From assembly GCA_020055645.1 (NCBI GenBank), contig CM034546.1:31930001-31994000 (forward strand): a stretch of DNA of 64,000 nt. The letters are read 5' to 3'. Made by a program: the position numbers and the translations under genes. Positions 36,213 to 47,223 of this stretch are shown here, one piece after another. Numbering within the stretch: position 1 is the first letter of the stretch; each line of letters starts with the position of its first letter. The notes under the pieces were generated by a model. The model searched no databases. It was not told where the DNA came from and saw only the letters and a program-made list of their open reading frames with translations. Source of the stretch: Tomocerus qinae. Taxonomy: Eukaryota; Arthropoda; Collembola; Entomobryomorpha; Tomoceridae.

Positions 36213-37886
36213 CAGGGCCGTCCCGAGGCATGTGCCACCCGTGCACCCGCACTGGGCGGCAAATTTTAGAGGGCGGCAAAATTTTTGGTGTAGACTATAT
36301 AATTTGGCACTTTATTGAAATTAGAAAAGTTAAAATATTGGATGAAAATAGAATATTATAATCTGAATAGGAATATTATAATCTGAATAGGAATTAGAGA
36401 AATATTTTAGTCGCAAGAAATCCTTGATCTTCTATTTGTTATAGCAAACCAAAATAAGGTGATGATTGATTACTGTGATGAAACATGAGCGCTAAAACAA
36501 AAGACTGAGTTAGATTAAGGTTCAGGGGTGGTTTAAAATACGGGGAAATTCAAAGAGGGGCAGGTAATGGGGAAGTATCTATGGCTACGATTTAAAATAC
36601 ACAGAGCCATAGAAATTTACTCTATGACAATACAGCAAAATGAATAGGGCATAAAAGTGACGATTTTTTTGGGAAACTTAAATCTAGTCCGAGAATATTG
36701 GTCGTAGAAAGACGAAGTTGGTCTCTGAAAACGCAGAAATAGTCAATTTATAGCAGCTTGCACTTAGATTCCTAATTTTTACCTCTGGTTACGAGATAGT
36801 AATTAAAATTGCAATAACTCGCAAACGAAGGTAAAAGGTAGGAATCTAAGTGCAACCTGCTATAAATTGACATTTTCTGCGTTTTCAGAGACCAACTTCG
36901 TCTTTCTACGACCAATATTCTCGGACTAGATCCAAGTTTCCCAAAAAAAGTTAAGAGCGAATATGATAGTCAAGCCCAATCGTCAATAGAAACCATACCT
37001 ACCTCATAATTGAATTTAAAAATGGCAAATAAAGAACAAGAGCAATAAGAGCATTCAAGTCTTTAATATAAATGTTTTTAGAAGTAAACTGATATATGTA
37101 GTTGTCACTAAAGAAACGGTCAGATAAATTGTCTAGAGTATAGGCGGAAAAGACAGCATGAAGAAGAATTACTGTGCAGTTTGAAAAATTCGTTGGATAA
37201 GTTTTTGATAAAAGTTCCAAAGAATGACAGTAATGAGAAAGCCCTGAAAACTCTGAACACCTGAAACACCACTGAACACAAGCTTTAGATGTCAAAAACA
37301 CCAAGGCCGTATTGAGGGGGGCATTGGGGGCAAATGGAAAAAGAAAAAAGGAAATTTTTTCTCAAAATACCAAAAAAAATTCGCGCTTCGCGAGATTTTA
37401 TGTGCATTTTAGGCTATTTTTGACTTATTTTAGACATAATAAGCCAAAATTTTTAGCGCCTCGCGCGAATATGCCTAATATATATAGTCTTATCATATCA
37501 TTGCCCCCTCCGAACGAAATCGACTTCTAAATACGGTACTGGTCAACACACCATCCGTATCCGAAATTGGCCCAACAAATGACATGAAGGAGGACTCAAA
37601 ACTTTAATTGCAAATGCCGATATGTATGTAAAAAAGCATTTTTGTGGTTTTTTGTTTCTTTTTAGTTACCATTGTAAACAAAAATAAACAGTGTCCCTTG
37701 TCCCTTTTTAGGGAAAAGAGAGAGGTGGCATTATTGCATTATAATTAATTTTAAGTTCAATTAATTTTAAAATGTATATTACTACTACATGTGACCCAGA
37801 AATAAAATTGCCAACCAGAAATAAAATTTTTATTAAGGGCGGCATTTTCTATTTTGCACTGGGCGGCATTTAACCTAGGGACGGCA
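36213..37886. mobile_element. Non-autonomous hAT element with perfect 8 bp TSD
   Basis: CCGATGCG is duplicated at 36205-36212 and 37887-37894. The left end is CAGGGCCGTCCCGAGG, the right end CCTAGGGACGGCA. CTGGGCGGCA(AA/TT) motifs repeat just inside both ends. Inside are a foldback (36663-36950), a short element with GGCCGTATTGAGGGGGGC (about 37304-37545) and an open stretch of 101 codons (36999-37304, minus) of unknown origin. No transposase was seen. Confidence 0.82.
36663..36950. repeat. Foldback with about 130 bp arms
   Basis: GGGAAACTTAAATCTAGTCC at the left is mirrored by GGACTAGATCCAAGTTTCCC at the right. The arms include GAAAGACGAAGTTGGTCTCT and its inverse. The same outer flank as the foldback at 32474-32810 follows on the right, so both belong to one family. 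Confidence 0.85.
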
Positions 37887-38372
37887 CCGATGCGTATTAC
37901 TAATCCAAAGGATTGAATTACTACTGGTACCACCAACTACAACCACAACACTCACCTTTCATTTTGTGAATAAATGGACATTTCGCAGGTAAAGGTTGCA
38001 GAGATAGAAAAATATTTCCGACATGGGGGAAAATTCTAGGGATGAAAAATATTTTTAGAAATTGAAAACAGCTCCAGGGACAGAATTTTTTGGGATTAGA
38101 AATATTCCAGGGATGAAAAATATGGTTTTGTTTACAACATCCCTAAATAATCCCACTTTATCGTCAACATTTTACTTAACGCATAATAGCATTACATTAC
38201 ATATTAACAATAAAAACTATAAAATAAAATAACCAATTAAAAAATTAAAAACTCAAAAAGAGACGCGAGGAAAACTAGAAAACAAGGAAAATCAAAGTTT
38301 CTGGTTAATTAAAATATGGCGTAATTAAATAAATATTTATGCCCAAGTCGCCCGGTTGAAATTACGGCTAAA
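37887..38372. other. Spacer with repeated GGGATGAAAAATAT
   Basis: The motif (A)GGGATGAAAAATAT occurs at about 38038 and 38110, with CATCCCTAAATAATCCC at about 38140 inverted. This is possibly a short degenerate MITE. No gene is seen. Confidence 0.4.
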
Positions 38373-40071
38373 TCCTAGTATACCGACGCTTAACGGAATA
38401 GACCGATATATAGCTCATTCGAAAGATCTTGTCGAGTACATCACGAATATGGTATTGGTTTTTGGGGGAACCCCCCAAATAAGAAAGTTATGGTCGGTTA
38501 AAGTTGAAAATATGACTATTTCGATGCCTATATTTTTAGAAAACGAAGGGTTACAAGTTCTTTAGGACATCGTTGTTTTGCTCTTCATGGTGAATTGACA
38601 TGTAACTATGGCAACGTAGCTAATTACAGCATGCAGGTTTGGTTTTGTAAAATTCTAAATTACGCTTTAACTTCTATTTTGGGTTTTTTCATTGTTCTAA
38701 CTTCAATTTTCATCATCATCATCAGCCTAAGGTTTCTCGGGTATTAATTAACAACAATATACCAGTGTTGAGGGAGTTGGCAATGGGCCCGTATTTGAGG
38801 CCTGCGCCCAGTACTATCACTTTGTAGTGAGGCAGTACACCCCATATAACATGTATACATATATACAGACTCATGACAATGTACTTATTCGCTGCAAGCA
38901 ATTTAACTGGTTGTAGAAGGCCAAATTGGCCATTATCATTTTACTACATTTTAGGAGAACCTTTTTGAATCAGTCAACCAATTTTCAATAATATTATGAT
39001 TTACATTTTTTGTATTATTTTCTTTACTAATAAACGTAATAAACCTAATTAAAATTGATGAAAATTAAACATGGAACGTGGTCACATTTAGCTTTTTTTT
39101 AAAACAACTAATTAAAAATGATGAAAATCGAAGTTACCATAATGAAAAAACCCAAAATAGAAGTTAAAGCGTAATTTAGAATTTTACAAAACCAAACCTG
39201 CATGCTGTAATTAGCTACGTTGCCATAGTTACCAGTGTACAAAATTTACCACTTTTTACCCTTTTTTACCATCACAGTGGTAAAAATGCACTTAATGGTA
39301 AAAATGCATTTAATGGTAAAAATGGTAAATTTTAGCGATTGATTAGACAGCTGAGTACAGATACACTAACTAGACTTCCTAAAATATAAGTTTTAAAACT
39401 ATATTTTCTATGAAATATTTCCAATTAGCCCCTTAAGCAATTAAATTAATCATATTTATTTGATTGTACACCAAAAATTATAAAATAATGAAGAAAAAAG
39501 ATTGTATTTGGTATCGCCCATTTAAAATTGATGCTAATTTAATTGCAATTAATTTCTCAATCGGCAAGGGTTGCTAACGCCCCCATTGGTTGATTCCTAC
39601 TCTGATTGATGAACACTTATCAATTTGTGACAACAATGATCATCTGCTAAGCTATTTCATACTTTGGCACCGAATTTTATTCAAAATTCAAACACGAAAT
39701 TTAAATTAAACTATTTTTTACCATTTATACCATTTATACTACTTACCACTACTTTTTAGGTAGTGGTATTTAACGTTAAATACCATTAAAAACCACTTAC
39801 CACTGGTAAGTGGTAAATGGTATTTTGTACACTGATAGTTACATGTCAATTCACCATGAAGAGCAAAACAACGATGTCCTAAAGAACTTGTAACCCTTCG
39901 TTTTCTAAAAATATAGGCATCGAAATAGTCATATTTTCAACTTTAACCGACCATAACTTTCTTATTTGGGGGGTTCCTCCAAAAACCAATACCATATTCG
40001 TGATGTACTCGACGAGATCTTTCGAATGAGCTATATATCGGTCTATTCCGTTGAGCGTCGGTATAATAGGA
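38373..40071. mobile_element. Large foldback element (about 350 bp arms)
   Basis: From TCCTAGTATACCGACGC the left arm (to about 38715) is repeated inverted at 39115-39224 plus 39835-40071, ending GCGTCGGTATAATAGGA. The right arm is split by a hAT-type MITE (39233-39834). The core (38720-39110) has no transposase. Arms differ by only a few percent, so the element is fairly young. Confidence 0.85.
39233..39834. mobile_element. 602 bp hAT-type MITE, perfect TIR and TSD
   Basis: Ends CAGTGTACAAAAT and ATTTTGTACACTG are exact inverses. ATAGTTAC is duplicated at 39225-39232 and 39835-39842. GGTAAAAATG(C) and TACCACTT/ACCATTTA motifs recur many times in the first and last 120 bp. It sits in one arm of the surrounding foldback, and the other arm shows the empty site. 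Confidence 0.92.
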
Positions 40072-40775
40072 ATGTTCCTAAGTTTTCAAATGCTATTTAA
40101 TAAGCCAAATTACGATCATTACGAATTGTCCCCTTTTGCCAATCATTTCCATTCAATCACGACTCACCACCATTCAACCTTCTTATGTTAATTTCCATTA
40201 TTGTTTTGATGTTGATGTTATAATAATATGAGACGACTCATTTCGGTTGTTCAGAGAAATTGGGCCTCCGCATTTTGTTTTTAAGGTACATGCATATATT
40301 ACTTGTGCAGTTAATGGGAGGAGGAGGTAGTCAAAAGTGTTGCAGTCAGCACTTGTGTTACACTTGAGGGAGTGGGTTTTGCGTTACGTAATATATGCAG
40401 GTTCCCTAGGCTCTCCTACCTTACATACATACATAGAGACATAGATAGATACATAGATAGGTTGGTAAGTTTTTTTCCTTCTGTGTTTATTATATAGAGA
40501 TATATAAATTTCTATTTTTGTTTGATGTTATAATATAAGCCCCCAGTATCATTGCTGAATTTCAAAATGATTATGCATAATATTATCATTGTCTAATTTC
40601 GAAATAAGCTAATGCTTATTACCCATATTGGACTTTCTTGTTTTATGAAACATGCATTGTATGTATACGAACATGTGCATTGCAACAAAATGGCATAGAT
40701 AGATACATAGATAGATAGATAGATACCTGCGACATAGGAATAAATAATTTTATTATATAGAGATAAATGTATGTA
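40072..40775. other. Spacer with GATA-type microsatellites
   Basis: ACATAGATAGATACATAGATAG tracts lie at about 40430-40460 and 40695-40730. Otherwise A+T-rich, with no gene. Confidence 0.6.
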
Positions 40776-43095
40776 CAGTATGGCACATTAAAAAGTTATC
40801 ATAGGAATTTGTATGTATAAGCAATGCATGGCTATTTTACTATAGACTAATTACAGATAGCAAATTTTTACTAATCAGCGGTGCTCTATCTTGTCCTGGA
40901 GTTGAAATGCATAAAGCTAATTGCTCATGCTCAACCCAGTTCCTCCTTGTTCATCCAGTTTCACTTCAAACATTTAAGATGCAAGAGAACAACTGATGAC
41001 AATTAACCAAACAACGGAAATTTTGGAGTGATTCAAGAGTCCAAGGATTGGGGTAGAAAATCGAATAGAAGATTACCTCAATCAAGAGGTAGGCATCTCC
41101 CACACCAGCGTATACAAAGAATCTTATCCAAAGCCAAATTTTACTAGCCAAACTTGTCTCTTTTTGGGCCTTACTTTAATGATGCCGTTGTAAATGGACA
41201 CTGAGAGGGCCGATCTCTTTTGTGCATTGCAACTGCAGGACAAGATATTGACAAGAAGACATGCACTTCTGATTACTAAAAGTTTGCAAGTCAAATTAGC
41301 CTGTAGTATGAATTGCTTATACACACTGAAGTGACTCTTCTTTCCCTAAGCCAGAGCACTCCGTTATATGTATTAATTTATTATTATTATGATGGAATAC
41401 GCATATTATATTATTAGCCAATATTATAGTGTTATTGTGATCAGTGATGATTATGATGATGTTGGTTACTTACGCTACCTTCCCTACACTGTGCCAAATG
41501 TAAAGGATCCAATAAACCGGATGTCACACAGATCAGGATGTATTTATATTTAGTGCACTATTTATTGATTGAAGATTACAATTAATTAACCGAATTGAGA
41601 TAGGAAAGAAAGATGGGAGATTAAGTCTTCCTCCAGCTGGTCCTCCTGCACGTCCAACTCCTTGCTCGTTCTTCTATTCACTGACGGCTTCGTCTACGAG
41701 TTTCCTCGTAAGTAGCAGACACGAAGCGAGTCTTTGCCTTGCTGTAGAATAGTTCTATGTTGAGTTGTTGTTGGGGCTGGCGCTGTAGTCCCTCCAATAT
41801 CCCCCGTTTGAAATGGAAGTGTACTGGGCAAGTCCTCTTGTGAGGTAACACTTCCAACTAAACATCTTCTGAAATAGTCACTAACTATGACTGTTCTTCA
41901 TGTGGGTGATGGTCCGGATTTGCTAGAAAGCCACTAACTGTGGCTGTTTCTACAAAAATCAAATATTCATAACCATTAGCTATGGTTGTGATACCATGAA
42001 AACGAAAAATGTTAAATTTTTCTTGAGTGAGATCAAGTAGTTTAGTTATGAGTTGAGTGAAATAGGAGAAATACGAGCAAGGTACGGGAGGATACAAGTA
42101 TAATTTGCATAAATGTTAGTGCCGTCGTGGCTTCTAGCTTATTTGCATAGGTATGTGATAATATCTAGCTTTTTAGACAAAAACATGGCGCCTGGCGCAA
42201 TGATTAACATTAAATTCCGTTTAACACAATTAATTTAGCACATACAACAATAATAATCAATAAATGGCATAATAAAATGATTTATGTAATTGTATATTAT
42301 GTTTGTGTTTGTATTTGTATCTTACGCGAATTGTAGGTGTTACACTTAAAATAGTCTTGTATTTTGTACATCTGAAATCTTCAAATTGTAAAGAATGAGT
42401 ACTTCAAATGACGTACACAGGTGAGTTTCCGTAAAATAAAGATGGTAGCGTAGGTCAAGGTAAGCGAGCCTGAAAATATCCAATAATATTAGTAATGGAT
42501 TCAAATACCACAATAAAATAAATACTAAATTAATTTTGTCACGTTTGACTCAACACTCGGTGGGGAAAACCACGTTGGGCGACAATTGAAGTGACTCTTC
42601 TTTCCCTAAGCCAGAGCACTCCGTTATATGTATTAATTTATTATTATTATGATGGAATACGCATATTATATTATTAGCCAATATTATAGTGTTATTGTGA
42701 TCAGTGATGATTATGATGATGTTGGTTACTTACGCTACCTTCCCTACACTGTGCCAAATGTGAAGGATCCAATAAACCGGATGTCACACAGACCAGGATG
42801 TATTTATATTTAGTGCACTATTTATTGATTGAAGATTACAATTAATTAACCGAATTGAGATAGGAAAGAAAGATGGGAGATTAAGTCTTCCTCCAGCTGG
42901 TCCTCCTTCACGTCCAACTCCTTGCTCGTTCTTCTATTCACTGACGGCTTCGTCTACGAGTTTCCTCGTAAGTAGCAGACACGAAGCGAGTCTTTGCCTT
43001 GCTGTAGAATAGTTCTATGTTGAGTTGTTGTTGGGGCTGGCGCTGTAGTCACTCCAATACAAACTCCTATGATAACTTTTTAATGTGTCACACTG
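40776..43095. mobile_element. Tc1/mariner-type remnant interrupted by LTR element
   Basis: Left end CAGTATGGCACATTAAAAAG and right end CTTTTTAATGTGTCACACTG are inverses for about 30 bp. TA flanks both (40774-40775 and 43096-43097). Its own sequence is 40776-41326 plus 43057-43095. Plus-strand traces near 41060-41110 (ISHTSVYKE-like) recall a transposase helix-turn-helix, but no full transposase remains. Confidence 0.7.
41327..43056. mobile_element. Small LTR retroelement without coding region (TRIM-like)
   Basis: Two direct repeats of about 470 bp (41327-41800 and 42587-43056), beginning TGAAGTGACTC, enclose about 785 bp without gag or pol. The flanks CACAC and CAAAC look like a 5 bp target duplication inside the mariner remnant. 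The LTRs differ at only about four positions (about 99% identical), so insertion is recent. It looks structurally whole for a non-coding element that would depend on another element's enzymes. Confidence 0.8.
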
Positions 43096-43106
43096 TATAT
43101 ATAAAC

Positions 43107-43165
43107 ATGAACTGTCATTTCACTTTCTGTTTTAAAACATTTCTCACAAATATCAGGTTTATTCG
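43107..43165 (-). pseudogene. Single zinc-finger relic
   Basis: The minus strand reads DICEKCFKTESEMTV, close to finger 4 of the gene at 52756-53532 (CDTCEKCFNTGSELTVH). It is an isolated fragment next to the right end of the mariner remnant. Confidence 0.7.
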
Positions 43166-43167
43166 GC

Positions 43168-43430
43168 TTATAGGTATATTCCTCGACGTGGTCAATCGAT
43201 TATTCCGCCGGTAGCATATATCTTATCTCCAATACTTTATTCTTGGTCTATTGTCCATAGAGAGCTGAATCTTGTATAATCAGGGTTACCAGGTATACTT
43301 AAATGGAAAATATAATACTTAGATTAGACCCAATACTTAAAATATTTGCAAGTAGTTTAAAATACTTAAATTATACTTAAATTTACTTAAAGGAGATTAA
43401 ATCGGAAACAATGAAATAACGCGATCCTTA
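43168..43430. other. Half foldback MITE plus hAT-like end
   Basis: 43168-43282 matches the right half of the MITE at 24595-24826 (TATAGGTATATTCCTCGACG). 43285-43400 starts CAGGGTTACCAGG and holds several ATACTTAAA(T) repeats, resembling one end of a hAT-type element. No gene is seen. Confidence 0.55.
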
Positions 43431-44110
43431 AATATAAAAATTTTCTCAAATTTTTTAAATATTTCAATGGCATATATTTAGTATGAATTTAGAATTGTCG
43501 AATGAAATTTCCATCACAATATAGAGATCATTAAAAAAATTACACACACTATATATAAAATACAATTTGTCTTGTTTCCTAGGAGTGGAGTACCCCTATT
43601 TGCGATTAACAACTTTATGTAGTCTGAATATAAGTTTGGCAGAAAATTTCTGGTGTATTTCTATTAAGTCTATTATATAATTGTTAAATATTTAAATTTT
43701 TCTAGTAGCAAAAACTGAAAATATTTTAGTCAGTTTGGTTGTTCTGCGAATATGGCAATAGGAAGCTACTTCATTGGACGTTTCAAATAATTAATTACTT
43801 ACCTTGTAGTTCTAACATTTTTCTCATATAATATTCAATTTTTCGTGCCTATAGATTATCCCCTAGTAATGTGTATATTTGTAATACAGTATGTTAATAT
43901 TAGCAGGTGGTTAATAAATTATAGATAAGTAGAGTAGTTTATTACTGCGACCGAATGCGTGATTATGTCTAGCGTATGTACTATGTACATAAGAGTATAA
44001 CCTAGTGTGAAAACTTCTGCTGGATTCTACGTAAAAAATAATAAATTACCTATAGTCAGACAACCGCCTAACTTTGATAAATGTTAAATGGTCTAATATC
44101 ATAAGTTACC
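43430..44110. other. Partial third copy of receptor upstream block
   Basis: Aligns with 48010-48720 and with 29660-30076 plus 34822-35150. It directly adjoins the 3' flank of the intact receptor copy. There is no receptor coding sequence in it. Confidence 0.75.
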
Positions 44111-44319
44111 ATTATTGTAATGAGATAATAAATTGATGTTCTTCAATTTTCTAAATAGAATGATGTTTGTGTGAATTGGTTGTTCCAACGAAATTATTCT
44201 CTGAACAAGCAATTGTTACTGTATTATTAGTTACCTATACTATAAATTTCTTAACATCTACTCCCATATGGTAGTGCCGGAATTCTGAATATAAACTTTA
44301 TTTAATTTGCATTACAATA

Positions 44320-44560
44320 TTCAATATTCAACCTTCTATGGACAATGAAAATCGAAGATAAAAGAAGAGATTAGAAATACTACAACGTAGCGCCGAATTG
44401 GTTGATTGAGCACGTCTAGGGACTGGGGATATACCTACACCGCGTATAAGTATATTCATCGACGTGGTTAATCGATCATTTAACTGGTATTATATTATTA
44501 CTTATCTTTATTTATTTATTTATTCTTGGTCTACATTGAAGGTTGAATCTTTGCAATTTA
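44320..44560. mobile_element. Foldback MITE, family copy 2
   Basis: Same palindromic family as 24595-24826 (TTCAACCTTCTATGGACAAT at left, inverse at right, with slightly eroded ends) and in the same position relative to the receptor gene. Confidence 0.75.
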
Positions 44561-44769
44561 CAATGATTCCTTAATAAGTAATGATTCATTAGAATATAGT
44601 GTTTTAATAGATACAATTTTATTTGACTTTATTATTGCCTGTTCGTTCTATTCATAATTCTGTGCCATTAGTTAGTCGGCATTTTTCATGGCATACACAA
44701 AATCAATCTTATATAATACCTTCATGGCTTAACTTACTTAGAAACACTATTTTCGTGTTATACGTCGTT

Positions 44770-47223
44770 TCACTTTCGACTGCGACGTTCGAAACAATTA
44801 AACATTTTGAGGTTACTGCTTTGCAGCATTTTCTTTACACTTGACATAAATTTCAATATGATAACTGTTATGGAAATTTTAATCTCCCAAAAGAATGTCA
44901 ATATGAATATAGTTGCCACACAAAAAACAACACAAAAGATTGTAAAAACGTTTGAGTTATGAAACGACAAGGGCCGAGGGGATTTGTCCCAGCATGATTT
45001 GCATTTAGTAAAGTTGTGTGATTTGAAGTGATCCATCCATAAGTTATAAATTCCGGAATGGCTCATTGTAAACAAATTTGTTTTTAGAGCCTGGGTCATC
45101 AATGGTATGTTATCATTGACAATCGTCGTGAATACAGGGGCTGATAAAAAGTTATTTTCTTTTCCCACATATAATGTTTTTTCTGGTTTAACTCCTCCAC
45201 TGTCTGGATTCCAAAAAGAATCATTGAGAAAGCGATACAAGGACGAACTTTTAGCAACCAATACAGAATTATTGCATTCTGCAATCCATTTCAGTGGATT
45301 AGTGTAAGCACGTGCCGGCGGGCCTATAAAATGATCATGCAGGTTCTTAATGGTCTCCATGGTGGCATTTAATAAAAATTCATGGCGATAAATGTAGTCA
45401 AATTTGCATTGAAGGTCAAACATGCAACCGCTCTCCATAGATTGCACGTGTAGAACAGCTGCCTCGACAGTGCTTTGGTTAACCTGATCAAATGTCTTTT
45501 CAGTATAAGACTTATCACATATATAATAGTTTTTTCCCACGGCATAACGTCCAGTAAAACTGGGAATAGTGTAATTTATTTTGTAACAGTGATAATACTC
45601 AAGTATATCTTTCTGGCGACTTTTGGGGATGAAAAAAGGATTAAATTCATTGTCGTAAGTAAATACACCAACAGCAGAAATATCAGAAAGATTTGCCAAA
45701 TGTTCAATTGATTCAATTTTCTTTACGGGGCGTGGCTCAACTAAATCGGAAATGACAATTCCCTTATACCCATTTGTTATTACAATAAACATAAGTAACA
45801 TTGGGCCAATCAGTAATTTAAGCCAAACCTTTTTGTTAGCTTCTGCAGACAACAAGTAACTGACTTCCAACAGATAAGCAAAGCATATCATAACAAAGGG
45901 AATACTTTTCTCTTTTTTACAAAACGCTACACCGTAGACTAAAGCAATTGCAGATAATAATGAAATGATGATGCCTAACCAAGCATAAGGTTGAAATGGT
46001 CGAATGTAGCCGTAAAAGGACAGACTCTCATCTTCTAAAACGACACAGGAAACGAAATTAATAGAATCTTCCAATGTTGTAACTGTTGTAAAATAAGAAA
46101 AAGTAGCTGGCATATTCAGTGTATTGAAAGCTATGTTTACAAAGTTCTGTTTCCCTTTGTAACAATGCAAATGCTCACCTCCTTCTGTAAATACTACTAA
46201 TGTGGAGTTTGGGAATCGACTTAAAATAACTGAAGAAATTGGCACTCCTATTCCGTTGTCTTCATTAAAGTCATAATTAGTAAAATATACATTCTGAAGC
46301 GGCGATCCACAGTAACTGCTTTTGTCTTTTGACATTGAAACACTACCATCTAAACTGATCATTGCCAATGTGTTTGAAACGGAGCTTTGTTCGATGAAAT
46401 AGTCTATTGCCAAAGCCGACGGTGGTTTATGGTGCAAATATTTCTTCGAATACAAAGACACGAGTATGTAAGTGTAACGTAAAGAAATCGACTTCTGTCG
46501 GGAATCAAATTGAGGGCACAAGAAATAAATTATTGGGGCCCTTTCATCGTACATTGGTATTAAGAACCAGGGTTTCATCCAGAATAAATGATAAATCAAA
46601 TTCGCTCTTTGATTCTCTTTTTCTGAAGCACCGAGAAGAAAGTTGGAGTTTGACTGTGCTAGATCAGAAATAGCTTTGTCAACGAGTAAGTATACAGTAT
46701 GTTTCCCAAAATGATAAAAACCAATCGGCAAATCTGCATTTCCAAAAAATCTGACGTTATCTGAAATATTTTCAGTGATATAAATAATTTGCATCAGGTC
46801 CATAATGTTCTGTGGGTAAAAATTGATCACAATATTCTGTACACATACAAAACGGTTAATTACAGGTAGTGATGACACTCTTAGTTTCCTGTCGTTCAAA
46901 CTGTCCAAACAATAAAAAATACCTTTCCTGTAATCAGTCTTACGATAAGGTTTAACCAGAATTTCCATCGGCTCGCAGTACTTACTTTTTTCCTGAACAT
47001 TGAGTCTGGTGTAAGCGAAAGGAATATCTATTGCCTGTAGTTCCCCATTTAATAAATCTTCTCGGTTGTTTAAATGTTGTTGTGGTAGAATCAAATTAAT
47101 GTAGCAGTTTTTCTCTAAATGAACAAGTTCTGACAATTGCCATCCCAAAGTCAACTCATAGATTGTAATGAGGAAAGTCAAAATTGGGAACATGTTGTTA
47201 GATAACAATTCCCTCAATAACAT
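44770..47223 (-). CDS. Divergent ionotropic receptor (IR), intact single exon
   Basis: 817 aa with no intron, as is common in divergent chemosensory IRs. The start could be 47223 or 47193; the second begins a clean signal peptide (MFPILTFLITIYELTLGW). About 390 residues of extracellular N-terminal domain and S1 half follow. Then TM1 (about 412-435, AWLGIIISLLSAIALVYGVAF), a pore-side segment (about 441-460), TM2 (about 465-486, KLLIGPMLLMFIVITNGYKG), an S2 half with EPRPVKKIESIEHL (about 497-509) and WNPDSGG (about 671), and TM3 (about 758-780, VFTIFCVVFCVATIFILTFF). Glutamate-binding residues of classical receptors are not evident, as is typical of divergent IRs, so the ligand cannot be told. 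Probably a subunit of a ligand-gated cation channel in sensory neurons. A near-identical pseudogene lies 20 kb away. Confidence 0.85.
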   Translation of the reverse strand: MLLRELLSNNMFPILTFLITIYELTLGWQLSELVHLEKNCYINLILPQQHLNNREDLLNGELQAIDIPFAYTRLNVQEKSKYCEPMEILVKPYRKTDYRKGIFYCLDSLNDRKLRVSSLPVINRFVCVQNIVINFYPQNIMDLMQIIYITENISDNVRFFGNADLPIGFYHFGKHTVYLLVDKAISDLAQSNSNFLLGASEKENQRANLIYHLFWMKPWFLIPMYDERAPIIYFLCPQFDSRQKSISLRYTYILVSLYSKKYLHHKPPSALAIDYFIEQSSVSNTLAMISLDGSVSMSKDKSSYCGSPLQNVYFTNYDFNEDNGIGVPISSVILSRFPNSTLVVFTEGGEHLHCYKGKQNFVNIAFNTLNMPATFSYFTTVTTLEDSINFVSCVVLEDESLSFYGYIRPFQPYAWLGIIISLLSAIALVYGVAFCKKEKSIPFVMICFAYLLEVSYLLSAEANKKVWLKLLIGPMLLMFIVITNGYKGIVISDLVEPRPVKKIESIEHLANLSDISAVGVFTYDNEFNPFFIPKSRQKDILEYYHCYKINYTIPSFTGRYAVGKNYYICDKSYTEKTFDQVNQSTVEAAVLHVQSMESGCMFDLQCKFDYIYRHEFLLNATMETIKNLHDHFIGPPARAYTNPLKWIAECNNSVLVAKSSSLYRFLNDSFWNPDSGGVKPEKTLYVGKENNFLSAPVFTTIVNDNIPLMTQALKTNLFTMSHSGIYNLWMDHFKSHNFTKCKSCWDKSPRPLSFHNSNVFTIFCVVFCVATIFILTFFWEIKISITVIILKFMSSVKKMLQSSNLKMFNCFERRSRK

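Noticed and set aside
37312-37530. 72-codon frame beside the GGCCGTATTGAGG motif
   Set aside because: It lies wholly in a short mobile element and has no recognisable domain.
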